Source: Mytilisepta virgata
Taxonomy: Eukaryota; Mollusca; Bivalvia; Mytilida; Mytilidae
DNA length: 64,000 nt
Direction: 5' to 3'
Assembly (NCBI GenBank): GCA_028015205.1
Contig: CM051519.1
Location: forward strand, 85,085,539-85,149,538
Positions within the stretch are counted from its first letter, which is position 1. Each line of letters begins with the position of its first letter. A program made the translations under genes and the position numbers. Below the pieces are notes generated by a model. That model was given only the letters and a program-made list of their open reading frames with translations, ran no database searches and was not told the DNA's origin. Positions 32,676 to 46,600 of the stretch are shown here, piece after piece.

Positions 32676-32826
32676 AATTCATGGCATACTGTGATTTTTG
32701 GAGATTTTACTATGGATGTGCCTTATTTTTGTAAATTTTACCCCTCGCTACGCTTAGGCTAAAATTTTACAAAAATAAGGCGCACCCTTGTAAAATCTCC
32801 CAACAAACCACAGTATGCCATGAATT
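32676..32826. repeat. 151-bp foldback element
   Basis: AATTCATGGCATACTGTG at 32676 pairs with CACAGTATGCCATGAATT ending at 32826. Complementarity continues through GGAGATTTTAC/GTAAAATCTCC and CCTTATTTTTGTAAA-type sequence to a short centre (CCTCGCTACGCTTAGG). Probable MITE; the superfamily cannot be told. Confidence 0.82.
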
Positions 32827-33264
32827 TTTTTTTAAACATCTCAACTAAATATAGCTTTTATCTTTTCTATAGATATTTCTAAATTACCATACTGGAAATC
32901 TAGAAACTAAACCAGAACAACAATAATTTAATAACATAAATACAAATATGCCTACGAATAACAGTCTCGCGAGGTCCATCGGCATAATTTTTAAAGAGAT
33001 ATGCTATTTAATAGTTACATCAATTCCTTCCGGTACATCAAGACATTCATGCAGTTAAGGAATCTTACATTTGGAAAAGGAAGCATTTTCAAAATTTTGT
33101 GATAAGATTAGGCTCGAAAAATTGCATGACAGAATGTCCGCTAGAATCAAATAGTTGTACATTTTAAAAGAAAAATATTGTGAACGTAAACACACGGAAA
33201 AAAGATCGTTTCGGGAAAAAAATCATTTCAAAGTGCGTTATTTCAATTTCAAGAATTATTTCCG

Positions 33265-33975
33265 AGTGCGTTGATAATCTAAACGCAGTTTGAAATAAAT
33301 TCTGAAATGAGAAAAATTTTCAAAATGGAATAAATGTTTTTTTTATATAGTTTTATAACTACTTTCAGAACAGTGTATATACATTTTTGATAGATTTTTA
33401 ACTTTTAGTAAGAGTCTCAAATTTCGGACCGAAAAGCACAACTTAAAAGTAGGCTTGTGAGGTCAACAACTCAGGACAGATAACAGGTCCGATGTATTAA
33501 TCTGAATCATGTACTGTTTGGATAAAAACTGAAACATAAATATTTCAAAGTACTTTGATAGTCTCATGGCAGTTTGAAATAAAGTCTGAAATGAGAAATA
33601 TTCGAAAGAATGAATTAAATGTTGTTTTTTACTTTTCTATCGTTTATAGTCTAATAAATACTTCCAGTACTGCTTATAGACACTTTGCACTAAGTTGTTT
33701 CATTTTTAACTTTTGTTAGTCCTCTATTTCGGACCGAAAAGGGAGACTTTGAAAAACAGGGCCGTTATATTAATGTACAGATAAAGAATCAAGTACTGTT
33801 TGGATACATAATCATGATAATGGAAAAAAATATATAGTTCGTAGATAGTCTCGACGCAGTTTGAAATAAATTCTGAAATGAGAAATATTTGCAAAATGAA
33901 ATAGCTGCTGACTTTTTCTACCTTTTCTATCGTTTTATAGTCTAATCAATTTTAGATGCATTTTGAAAAAAGTTT
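33265..33975 (+). repeat. Approximately 285-bp unit in three tandem copies
   Basis: GCAGTTTGAAATAAA(T/G)TCTG marks the copies at 33285, 33569 and 33856. The first two also share ATTTCGGACCGAAAAG. The array ends about 260 bp before the first identified exon of the TSP1/VWD gene. Confidence 0.75.
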
Positions 33976-34231
33976 ATTTAAAAGTGGGTTGTAACAAATC
34001 ACAATATTTGAAAAGTATGAAATTAAGTATTTGATATTCATTCTTTTCATTGTATCTGACTATCAAGGCATCCATTTATCCATTTAGTTTATGAATCATC
34101 TTATATGCGTATCATCTGTGTATATTAATCAAAAAAAAAAGGGTTGCGGGTAGGAAGAATTTTTTCTTGGTATATGTCAGTGTATGTGGTATGTCAATTT
34201 TTAACAATACAATATTATATTTTAACTTCAG

Positions 34232-34345
34232 CTCCGCAAAATGTTCTGCAAAATATATGAGTACCTGTGCAGAAACAAGGGTAAAGCAAAACCAGTATCA
34301 AGTTAACTGTGGTTTTTGGAGTTGGAGGCGATGTACAAAATACAA
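34232..34345 (+). CDS. TSP1/VWD gene: EMI-like Cys-rich exon
   Basis: Acceptor TTAACTTCAG, donor GTAAAT; starts and ends in phase 2. Encodes [17 protein letters not shown], then [17 protein letters not shown]. The C-G-x-W-x-W-x-R-C-T-x-Y stretch resembles EMI-type or related N-terminal Cys-rich modules; this domain call is tentative. An upstream exon ending in phase 2 must supply the signal peptide. Confidence 0.6.
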
Positions 34346-34637
34346 GTAAATACACATTATCATATACTTAATACTAAATACGGGCTAATAACCAATTATT
34401 CCTGACATATTTTCCAGTTATCATTTAACAATGAATAAAAGACAGATTATAAAGTTTGAACTGGTGCAATTTTTTAACTTGACTTCAACCTAATATAAAA
34501 ATGCATTTTTATATTCTCGAATTTGCGTGTCGCTTCTTCTTCTTTTGAGTAAAATGCGTGAATATGTTTTTATAACATAAATGATCAACGCACAGTATAG
34601 TTTGTCATCACCGAGTTCCAAGATCTGTTTTGGATTA

Positions 34638-34669
<32 letters not shown>

Positions 34670-37600
34670 CGGAAATAAAGAGTTCGGATAGACAGTCCTT
34701 CGCGTCGTTCGATTCTGAAATTTCATTCCGGTATTCATTTTCGGCGGAGATCAACGAGGCACGCTGTCAAATCATATCAGCAAAAACTATATTTATTCAA
34801 ACCCAAAGAGAGCTTGAATCTATCTAAAACGATGCTAAGTTTTTACTGGACGCAAAAAAATACTTCCTTACAGTTGCAAAACAAATACTTGACAATAATC
34901 CAAAAACAAAATTTGTAAACATTTCATCAGTAACTTGAAACTGCTTCTAATAGCGCATTATATATTTCACAGTTCCGCGTTAATATTCATGACTTTTCCG
35001 AGTAAATTTTGACTATTCTATTAATTCCGGTTTTTTTTTTACTATTTTCACATTTAAAGATTGACTAATTTTTTTTTCAGTCTATGAAAAAATAACCTCA
35101 ATCCTGTGGTGCACACTAAATAACCGTTGTATGCACCATGTGCATCGAGGTTATTTCGAATAGACTGAAAACAAAATTACTGTCAATCCTTATAATTTAA
35201 TTCCAATGGTTGTTTCGTCCACAGGGGCCCGACGTCTGGATATTTATTTCTTTTTCATTTTATTTTTTTGTTGTTGTCTTATGTCATAAGTACTTTTAAT
35301 AAACATTTACTATAACAACGAATATTCTGCGTTTATTATCAATGTGCTACACACTATCCACGTCCTTATACTATCATGAGCCGCCATTTTGGATTTCCTA
35401 CCCCTGCCACGATTAAAATCAATTAAAAATACTTCCATGTGATAATTTATTTCATATCTGCCCTGAATCTCCTCCACAATGAATGATCTTCAAATTCCAA
35501 TCATCATCCAAAATGGCGGCTTATATCCGTTTAGGATTTTTTAGTATAAGGACGTAGATAGTGTATAGCACATTGATAAAAAAACGCAGAATATTCGTTG
35601 TTATAGTAAATATTTATTAAAAGTACTCATGAAATAAGAAAACAACAACAACAAAAAAACAAATAAAAAAATAAATAAGAAATAATTATCCAGAAGACGG
35701 GCCCTGTGGTTTCGTCGGGATTCCCTTTAATGAGATCATAGTAGAAAAGAAAATTCAGCCTATGATATATGATAGACGAAAAAAAAAATTGACCAATGAC
35801 TTAATATTAGAAAATCATTTCTTCATATTAAAAATTGATTCTTAATATTAAAAAATCGTTTTTTAATATTAAGAAATAGCTCATTTTATCATAACACGTT
35901 TCTTTAAAATTCAAAGAAATATTGCAACATTGTCCTATGAAAATTATTTTAAAAAATCATTTATTAAATATAAAAAAAATGAATTTCTATATTATAAAAA
36001 AGAATTTTTAAAATTAATAAATGATTTTTTAATATTAGAAATTGAATTTTGAATATTAAAAAATGATTTTTTAATATTAGAAATTCATTTTCTAATATTA
36101 CAAATTCATTTTTAATATTAAGAAATAGTGTTTTTCTTTTTTAATATTAGAAATGCATTTTTTAATATTAGAAAATGAATTTCTTATGTTAAAATATGAA
36201 TTCTTAATATTAAAAAATGATATTTTAATATTAAGAATTATCTCTTTTTGTCCACTTTGGCTTGCCATATATTTTCAACTGTTCTACAGAGGATTCACCA
36301 AAAACAAAAGTTTACTTTACCAGCTGACAGGGATTTAATTTTTACTAAGAAATGTCTCATTATTAAGTCTATCTTTTGCGAATATTATTTATCAGATTTT
36401 TTTTACAATACAATCTTCATTTATTTTTCCATCTCATTTTACGTTTCCAAGTCCACGTCGTCTCGGACTTCATTCAAGGGTTACTACGTGAAAACAAAAA
36501 GAAACTAGCCCAATCCTTTAATTTCATTTTTCGTTAAATAGATGAAGTGTTGTCGTTAAATAACGACAAATTCAAAAACTTTTTACATCTTATCTACCCC
36601 AGTGAGCTTGAAATTAAGGATACTACAGATACACCAAAGTCCGCTTCATATTTGCATTTTTTTCTTGAAATAGACTATGAGGGACATTTGAAGACAAAAC
36701 TTTATGACAAACGTGATGACTTCAACTTTCCTATTGTCAATTTTCCCTTCTTGAGTAGCATTAAACCAGCATCGCCTGCATATGGCGTCTACGTTTCTCA
36801 GCTTATCCGATTTTCAAGGGCATGCTTGAGTTACCCTCACTTTCGACAAAGAGGATTACTGCCGTCACAAAAGCTTCTTAACCAGGGTTTTATCAGGGAT
36901 AAGTTGATGTCATCACTTAGGAAATTTTAAGGTCGTCATCACGAATTGATTGACTATTACAGTGTTCTAATATCTAAGATGACGTTGGACCTGTTCCACT
37001 GTCGTAACCTTTCATCTGCCTCCACCGATTTGTGACTTCCCCCGGATTGTGGTTGAACTTCACGACGGGTGCCGTATACGGAGCAGGAACTGCTTACCCT
37101 TCCGGAGCACCTGGACTCACTCCTGGTTTTTATAGGAGTTCGTGGTGTTCATTGTTTTTTTTTAGTTTTCTGTTTTTATTTGTTGTGCTTGTGATTGTTC
37201 ATTTGTCTTCGCGGGTTTGTCTGTCTAATTACGTTTTTTTTATTGCTCCTTATGTGCATTTGTCATTTTTATATATTCACCAGGTTCACAGTCCCATGAT
37301 GTACTACCAACGGAAATTCGTCATTGACAGATCACGTGACCCTTAATACGCTTAAAATAGAAATTGTTGGGCTTTAAATTGTGAAATAGACTGAAACATA
37401 AGTTAATTTTGTATCGCTCTATAGCTCATTCATGCAAACATTTAAATTTATTTTGTCATGTACACTTTTCACGAGAAACGTTGCATAACCGATACGAACA
37501 TTTTATGAAGGGCGGTGCGTCCGTGAACTTGAAACCCCTACCCGAAATAATCCACGTTATATCGAATTTGTGACCTGAAAATATCCATGAAAGCTAAAAT

Positions 37601-40600
37601 TACATACCCGAAAAAATAACAAAGGGCAGTTATCATGATGAGACATATTTATACATTTAACATTTATATATTGAAACAAGGATTTAAATATTAGAATCTG
37701 CAGAAATTTTAAAAAATCCTGACCGGAATTCTTTAGAGTGTCAAAAAATCCCGACCCGAAATCTCCACCTGTTTTGTAAAATCTTGACCCTTAATGTCAT
37801 TGAGTTATCCCCCCGTAAAAACATAATACGTACGTGTATTTTTGAAAAAGGACTCATGTTCGAAAAATAATTTCCATAATTTCTTCTTGATATATAATAC
37901 CATCCACCCCCACAAAATTAAGTTAATATAACTTGATTTTGTTCTTCGTGCCGATTATTTGAAATCTTTCTTTTGACGGGTGGGCATATTTTCTCAATGA
38001 CCAAATAATAGTTTTTAGTTCTCACCTCAAGATTGAAATGGGAAAAAAATATTTCTTTCATTAATGTACCATTATTTTACAGGTCCTCTTTGGTATTCTC
38101 AAGGAAATCTTGCTATAAAAGTTGTCCAAGTAAGTTGTGTGATGTTTTCATTATGAAAACAAAATGTGTTAAAAAGAGCATATGAATTCGAAGTATCAGT
38201 AAATGAATTTTGTCATTTATTGATAGTTATCGATTTAACAGTGCAATACATTTGACATTCTTTCACTTCACATATTCATTAAAATCCTTATCGCTTCCGA
38301 AAACAAGGCTAAACATTTCTTTTCTAAAATAAACAAATTTTGATGTAAAAATGCATTCATTTTCACTATTTTAATAAGAATAACAACTTTTATCTGCCAA
38401 AAGTATTACATACGATTTTTCTTAATGAATATTTTTCCTTATGTCATGATTTTTATTTACCCCTTTCTTATAAAAAATAAGTATTAATTTAAGTGTGTTT
38501 TTGACAGCGAACCTTTCCTCCTTTCCCTCTGCTGTCATTCTTCATTCGTGTGTGATTCTTAAGTGGAATACACCAAAACATGGTGAGAAATACTGACATG
38601 TAGGCACATAGAAACACGTTAATAAAATGATTTTCTGTGTGAACCTTAAAAAAATCCTATCTTGCACAACCGCATACTTGAATGATACACAGCAATTCTG
38701 TTGCAAATGTAAACTATAGATTTTCTTTATGTATTTTAAAAAAAAGTCGATGGTTTTTTTTTCTAAAGGAATACCCCAAAATAAATCCCCCCACAACAAT
38801 ACATGGTAGAGGTTTTTGTTAGAATTTTGTATTTTCAATATTGTTTTTTTTTTTAATTAGGTAATTACGGATGGAGCAGCTGGGGATCTTGGGGAAGCTG
38901 GGGAAGTTGTCCAAGTTCTCCTACATATGCCTACCGGCATAGATACAGTTATAAAACATGTTATAGTAGTTCATCGTCTTGTTGTTACTGTGGAAGATAC
39001 GGAAGAAGAACGAGTAGAAGCTATTCTCAAAGATGTGGTAACTATTATAAACCTGTAAAATATGTAGTGTAGTATTGTTAGTTTACTTTGATCATGTTTA
39101 AATGCTTTGTGGAGAAGGCGTTACTAAGTTGCAAAACTTGTGCCAATCCTTTTGTCTTTTGAACAAAATATGTTTAAACTAATGCTTTGCGTTCTAAAAA
39201 ATGGAAGGTTTTCAATGTTATAGCAGTATCTAAATGTAAACACAAATATATCGAAAACAAAAATCTTAGTCAATTTTATACAACCAAATATGAAAATTAG
39301 TGCGTGACCAGCAATATTAGCCTATAAGTTTCATTTGCACAATATTGTATCAAATTTTTTTCAGTGAAAATGTTACTACAAGGTACAAAATCTGTAAATA
39401 CATACATTACTGTAAACATTGACGTTGTAATTTGAGGCTTTAGACAATGAGGTTGTCATTTTGCCCTTTTAAGTTTCAGCATATAATCATCTGAGAATTG
39501 TTGTGATTTTTCAGTGAACGGTGGATGGTCTGGATGGTCAGGTTGGAAAAATACAGGATACTGTTCAGCATCATGCAGAAAATGTGGTTCCGGAAGTTAT
39601 CCACAACAGAGGCAGTACAGATACCGTTCATGTAATAATCCTAGCCCAAAGAATGGCGGACGTAGTTGCTCAGGAAGGAGCCATAAGTACAAATATGTTT
39701 CTTGCAACACGCATTATTGTAAAGGTATTCACAGAATACCAAAATTTCTTGTGTTAAATTTAATAAATTATTAATTAATTAAACAAATTAAACTAAAATA
39801 GTAGGCAGTTAAAAGAGTATTGTTTATCTAGTTCTTTAAACTACAGTTACTTCTGATTATATGGAAAAATACAATTGCGTAAAAAAAGAACTATGGCTTT
39901 TGCTTATAGAAAAATGATATAGTTTAATGAAATTTGTAAAGATAAATAAAAGTTGATTTTAGTTAAGTCTTTATCAATGATAATGGTATTTTTCAGGATT
40001 TAAAAAAATGAATTGTCTATTTTACTTTTGTCCTGAAAAAAAAGTTCTGTTAATTTTAAAGCTATAATCAAGATGTATTTGATTAAAATTATATATGTTA
40101 ATATAGAATAATTCAACAATTAAAAAATGAAAAAAATGTACAATTTTAGTAAATGGAGGTTGGAGTGGATGGTCTTGGGCCGGCTGGGGAAGTTGTTCAG
40201 CTTCTTGTAAACGCTGTGGTTCAAGTTCTAATCCTACACAGACTAGACGTAGATACAGATATTGTACCAACCCAAGACCTGCCTGTGGTGGCAGTTCTTG
40301 TAGTGGAACATCCGCCTATTATAACTCTCGGACATGTAATACTCATTACTGTAGAGGTAATAACCGTTTTATGAACAATTTATACATTTACTACGATCCT
40401 TTTTTTTCCAGAATCCGCGTGAAACGTGAAATCCGCGATAGTCGAAAAATAACAGGATTTGTCAGTGCTTCAGTTTTTAAGCTTTCAGTTCATGATTAAA
40501 ATGTTGCAAAAAGTAAAGTCTTATATTAAGTTTGTACGTCATTTCAACAAAGACAATTATTGTCCATTGTTAAACTAGATTTTAATATTTTTTTAAGGTA

Positions 40601-43600
40601 CTGAATATTTACAAAATAATACAAACATAATAAGATAAAGGGCGCAATTCAAATACTAAAATCCAAAGTGGCAAATTGGAACAATAGTTGTAGAAGTGAT
40701 ATATACAAAATCTTCTTGGTAGAAAATGAAATGTATTTAGTGGTGAAGCACTGACAACTACCATGGACAGAATCGACATAGTTCCCAGTTGAATACAAAT
40801 CCCCCCAAAAAAATTCTGAAAATACCGTTTGAAACCAGAGGAATCTCAGACTACATTTGACTACTCTAATCCATATTTTGGATTTTTTTTTAGCTTACAA
40901 CAGTAACGTTCTAGATCACAAATGATAAAACGTAATTCGACCAAAAAGTATCTGTCTTTGAATTTTAATAGTATACAATGATATTGTACATTTCAAATAT
41001 TTCCGATATGTAACCATTCTAAGACTGGTGTTAAAATTTAATATCCAGTAAATGGTGGTTGGAGTAGCTGGTACTGGTGGGGAAGCTGGGGCAGTTGTTC
41101 CGGTTCCTGTCGAAAATGTGGTTCGTCAGCAAAGCCAATACAGACTAGAAGTCGAAGACGATATTGTAATAATCCATCACCAGGGTGTGGAGGAAGTTCT
41201 TGTTCTGGTTCAGCTTATTCAACGTATTCACGATATTGCAACACTGGATATTGCAGGGGTAATACTCCATAAAAATAAATCGTTCGGGTAATAATGATTC
41301 TATGAAGAGAAGTATATTAAAATGTTGTATTTTTTCCGAATCTATTGTGGTTGAGTTTTGCGTTTTGGTCTTTTTTCTTTCTTTGGTTTTCAAAATGGCG
41401 AAAAATACAAAAATCACGAAAGCATTTCGGTTTTTTTTTTGTCATTTTGAATTCACACGAAATATCAAAGTCGACAACGCGAAATTAACTCATCCGGTCA
41501 TCATAGAAATCGAAATGATAATTTTTTATTAATTACATCTTACACAAGGATTCTGGATTCTGATTGATTATTTAATTATTTTTAAGCACTGCCATTCGGT
41601 TCCGTTATGAATTTTAATAGAGTACAAACTGGTGTCCGTTTGCTCATTATTACGCGTTAAAATAAAAGTTCAAAATCACTTCAATACTGTCGTCATGCTC
41701 CGTGAAATTTCATTATAGTTTTGTCAGCATTTTCTCCTAAAATTTCATACTAAATATCAAGATATGATGGTCTATTACAGTTGAAAAATATTGCATTTCA
41801 ATTTTTTGGTAGACACACTAGTTTCTAAATTTAAGGTAGGCTGTACTTTATGTAGGCTTTCGACAATATTTTTATGAAATTGTGCATGCAGCTAGAGCAT
41901 GTAGAACTACATCTGTATATCAAAAATAAATTTATGTAACTTCAGTATTTCCCGAAATATGGTTTGTCAAGTTTTAGCAAATAGAATATATAAATGTACT
42001 GAATGAACGTTAATATCGTCTTATCTTTACTTTAAATTATGCTTTCTCAAAATTGTTTTGCTTTATATTTAAGAAAAATTGATATATTATTGCCATTTAA
42101 ATTCTGCTCTTACTGACATCAAGGACGTAAATTAGTTACACGTGTTTGCTGACATACATTTCATAAAGGGTGACCAGATTCATTATGTAATTACATGTAC
42201 ATATGTTGATGGTCAAAAGATATTTCCAACAGAAATGCTAGAAATTGGCATTTTCGAGTGAAATGTAAATTTAACAGTCTTCTTATGAATTTTGTTCATT
42301 TTAATAATATTTTGAGTAAACGTGTTATTAAGCAAACTGAAAACTATTTTTTTATGGATAATTTTAAAGAACAGTGGTATAATGATATAAATTCAAATGA
42401 TAGAACCTATAGACTTTTTAAACCTCTTTTGGTGTTGAAAGTTGAATCTCTTCGTGGCTAAAGCACAGTAGAGAGTCATAATCTCACTTGTGCAGAAGTC
42501 ACCAAGGGTAGATACTAAAGGTTCTAGTGTTGTTATATAATATAATTTATGTATATTCTATCTTTTTTGAATGACTTAAATAATTATATGTCAGTCTCGC
42601 TCTAGACAATTGAAATTATGTATAAACATATGAAAACACGCCAGTATGAGGAGATGAAATAAGCTATATGCAAGTGAAGTGACCATCTCTGATGACGACA
42701 ACTATGTTTATTTATGAAAGTACAGATGCCATTCAATATCTCAAGTTCTCATCATTCGTAAGCCAAATTAATTTTTCCGTGTTATTTAAATTATTGACTA
42801 TTGGACAAAGATGTAATACTATTTTCATTAATTCAGTTCTATCGTCATTATATTTTAGACATTTAAATAAAAAATGATTTTCATCCTCAACCTCATCAGA
42901 TGAACATTGACGACAAATTCTATCATGTCTGGGAGTGCCCTAAAACCTTCCGCTTCTATTCTTAAATGATGTGCTGATATTCTGAACCTTGTGAATCTCC
43001 TTCTCTGCTCAAACTTTTTTATAATCATAAGATACTTTTCCATACCAAAATTAACTTTAAATCTTAGACATGTGCACAATTTTCCACTTAATAAATTGTT
43101 TTTCTGAATATGCCAATTTTCAATATAGTGTTTTTTGGTAATTTTATTACAGAATGTCTTAAAGCCACTAATATGTCATTGTTACAATTAAACAATGCTT
43201 TTTTTAATACTTCAACAGAGCCATACCATGAAGCTTGTTGACTCTTATGCAAATGTTCTGAAGTCAAATATGCATCTTTCAGAACTGGAAATTTATCATC
43301 TAGATTATATAAACGATGCCAGTATTTCAACATTGATCTTACAATAATAAAATGCAATGGAAATCTTCCCAGTTCTGATAAAACATCAAAGTTTGTACTT
43401 TTCTTTTGAGTCCCCAAGACATTTACAAAATTTTATATGAAGTTTTTCACATTGAATTCCTTTGAATATTTCTTCAATAAGCATGTCTGGTTTACGTTTG
43501 AATCTGCTATAGTTTGCATTGAAAAAGCCCCAAATTTCACATCCATAAGTTATTATAGGCAATATTGTGTGATCAAAAACATGAAGTGACGCCTTTGAAG

Positions 43601-46600
43601 AGGTTCCGTGTGCAAGAAAATCTTTACAGAGCTTAAAATAAACTTTCCAACCTCTTTTGGTAGAGTTCATTCTGAGCATAAGAAAAAGACCCAGATGAAC
43701 AAAAAGTGATACCTAAGTATTTACATCTAGATACACATTCAAGTGGTTTATTTTCATATATAAAATTATGTTTTAGATGCCTGCCTGCCTGCCTTGTTGA
43801 AAATAAGAACTTTTGTTTTGGTTAAATTAACAGTTAGCCACCAATCATTGCAGTATTTTTCTAATATATTTAGTTTATCTTGAGGTCCTTTTGTTGATGA
43901 AGATACCAACACTATGTCATCTGCATACATTAAACAGTGAATTGAGCGTTTGTTTAATATTACTGGATCTGATGATTGTTCCAAACATTTTGGCAAACAA
44001 TTTAAAAAATTTTTGAACAAGTTAGGACTTAGATTGTCTCCCTGTTTTACGCCCAAGCGGTTTTCAAAGAAATTTTTATGCATTCCATTATCTATATTTA
44101 CACAGGATTTGCTGGTAGAATACATTTGTTTGATGACATTATAAAATTTTGAGCCAACCCCAATCTCTAAAAGTTTTAGTTTTAGCCCAGTGCGAATAAC
44201 AGTGTCGAAAGCTTTTCTTAGATCAACAAAGCAGGCATACACTCTACCATCTTTACCATCTACTACAAAGATTCGCATATGCTCAATCCACTATTTACTA
44301 AACTACACGTGCAAAAATGGCAATCTTCAAGTTTTGCCTATTTAAATCTACCAAGGTGTTTCTAATCTTCCCAAGTTTATGATTTTGAACTGTTAGATCG
44401 TCCGATACATACCTTGTAATTTGAAAGCAAATGCCTGATTGATCGTCATTGGTGAATGACCTCGATATTGAACTTTGGAAATTGTTGACAGGTCATAAGG
44501 TGTACAGTAATTATATTTAAGCTTAATAAAAGCACAGACACCTTTAATGTAAAATTACTTTTATGTCATGCGAAGTAAAATTATGATTTAATAACAGAAA
44601 GTGTTGATGACAAGAAAGTTCGAAAGGTTGTCATATCCTTGTGGTGATTTTCTTTAGTTTCTGTTGCAAATTTAATTTAGTGTGGATGATATTTGACATA
44701 ATTTGTATATTCGTACGTTCATTTGTGGGATTTGGTAGTTTGACTTTATTTTGTTCGTTTACATTCTGTACAATGTTCAAAACAATAAAAAAATGTTTAT
44801 TGAATACAATTTTTGTCTCTCCTGCAATGAAAAGTCATGAAACCGAGATATAGGTATTACTTTTGGTCGACAGATACCTTATCATATAAAGTTTGCCGCA
44901 ATATACTTGTCTGGTGACCATGACCTTGTTTTCATGGTTCACTGACTTCATAAACATAAATGTAAAATCTGCATGTAAGTTCGTGGTTAAATCCATTTCT
45001 TAGCAACTGTGATATCTAGGCCTACCATATTTGGTCAATAGATAGTTCTTAATGGGTACATGCATACCAGTCTGACACTTGGCTTAGGACTTTGATATCA
45101 ATTTCATGCTTTAGTGACTTTGTCACATTTTGTGGCCTCAGCAACTATAATACCTAGACCCACCATATTTGGTCAATAGATAGTTTTTGTTGGATATATG
45201 TCAGTCTGACACCTACCTTTTGACATTGACCCTAATTTCATGGTTGAGTGACCTGCGAAACATGTTCGTGGGAAGTCCATTTCTTAGCTACTGTAATACC
45301 TAAGCCCACCATATCTGGTCAATAGATAGTTCTTAGTGGGCACATGCCAGCCTGACACTTTCCTCTGGATCTTGACCTAAATTTCATGTATGAGTGACTT
45401 TATCACATTTTCATAGTTAAATCCATTTTTTAGCAACTATGGTCAATAGATAGTTCTTGGTCGGTACATGTCATTCTGACGCCTGCCTTTGACCTTGACC
45501 TCAATTTCATTGTTGAGTGACCTGTGTCACATTCTCGCGATTAAGCCAATTTTTTAGCAACTAAAGTACGTAAGCCCACCATGCCTGGTGAATAGATAAT
45601 TCTTAGTAGGCATATTGAAGTCTGACACCTGTCTCCGGACCTTGACTTCTATTTCATGCTTGATTGACTTTGTCACATTTTCGAGATTAAGTCCATTTCT
45701 CAGCAATGTAATACCTAGACCCACCATATTTAATCAATAGACAGTTCTTAGTTGGTACATATCGGTATGACAACTGCCTTTTGACCTTGACTGCAATTTC
45801 ATGCTTGAGTGACTTGCTTCATGTTTTGGGATAATGTCCATTTCTCAGCAATTGCAATACATAGACCAACTGTATTTGGTCTATAGATAGTCATTGGTGG
45901 GTACATGGCTGTCTGAGACCTTCATCTGAATTTCACACTTCAGTCACATTCGAATACCTCCACTAAGGTTACTAAAACTTGACTTCCTTAAAGACATTGA
46001 ACTCTTATTAAAAATGATGTCCTGCTTTCCATACCACGGAATGTACATCGAGTTTGAAAAAAAACCCAGTATTTCAGGAAAAAAAGGAATACATTCACTG
46101 TAATTGATCTCACATAACTAAGAACAAATCTGTGATAAAATTCAATTTGAAATTATACACGACTACAGTTGCAATCTTTCCACCACTGCTTTCCAGCATT
46201 TGATTAAGTGTAGTGTTTGTATTGTTTTGGTCTTGCCTTCGTTGTTCTCCGGAGTTTGTCAGTTGTTTTCGATTTTCCCCTCCTTCAAATATCCCTTTTG
46301 GATTTCTTGACTTTACTTATTGAAGAAATATAAAAATTCAGTATGTAAAATTTTCGATATTCAGTAGCACTTTCGAATATTCTAGCTGCATCTAAAATTC
46401 ATATCCACAATATAGCGGAATTTTTTACCTCCTCTCTTAATACACAAAATTATCGCAATTTTATTAATATACACCATGTTGAGTCTTTGTTCTAGTGAAT
46501 GGAGGTTGGAGTAGTTGGAATTCTTGGGGAAGTTGGGGTAAATGTTCAGCCTCGTGTAAATCCTGTGGATCGTCAGTTAACCCATACCAGATACGACGCC

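Noticed and set aside
36153..36508. Overlapping 61- and 86-codon frames
   Set aside because: They fall in AT-rich repeat sequence and the start of an RT fragment and show no recognisable motif.
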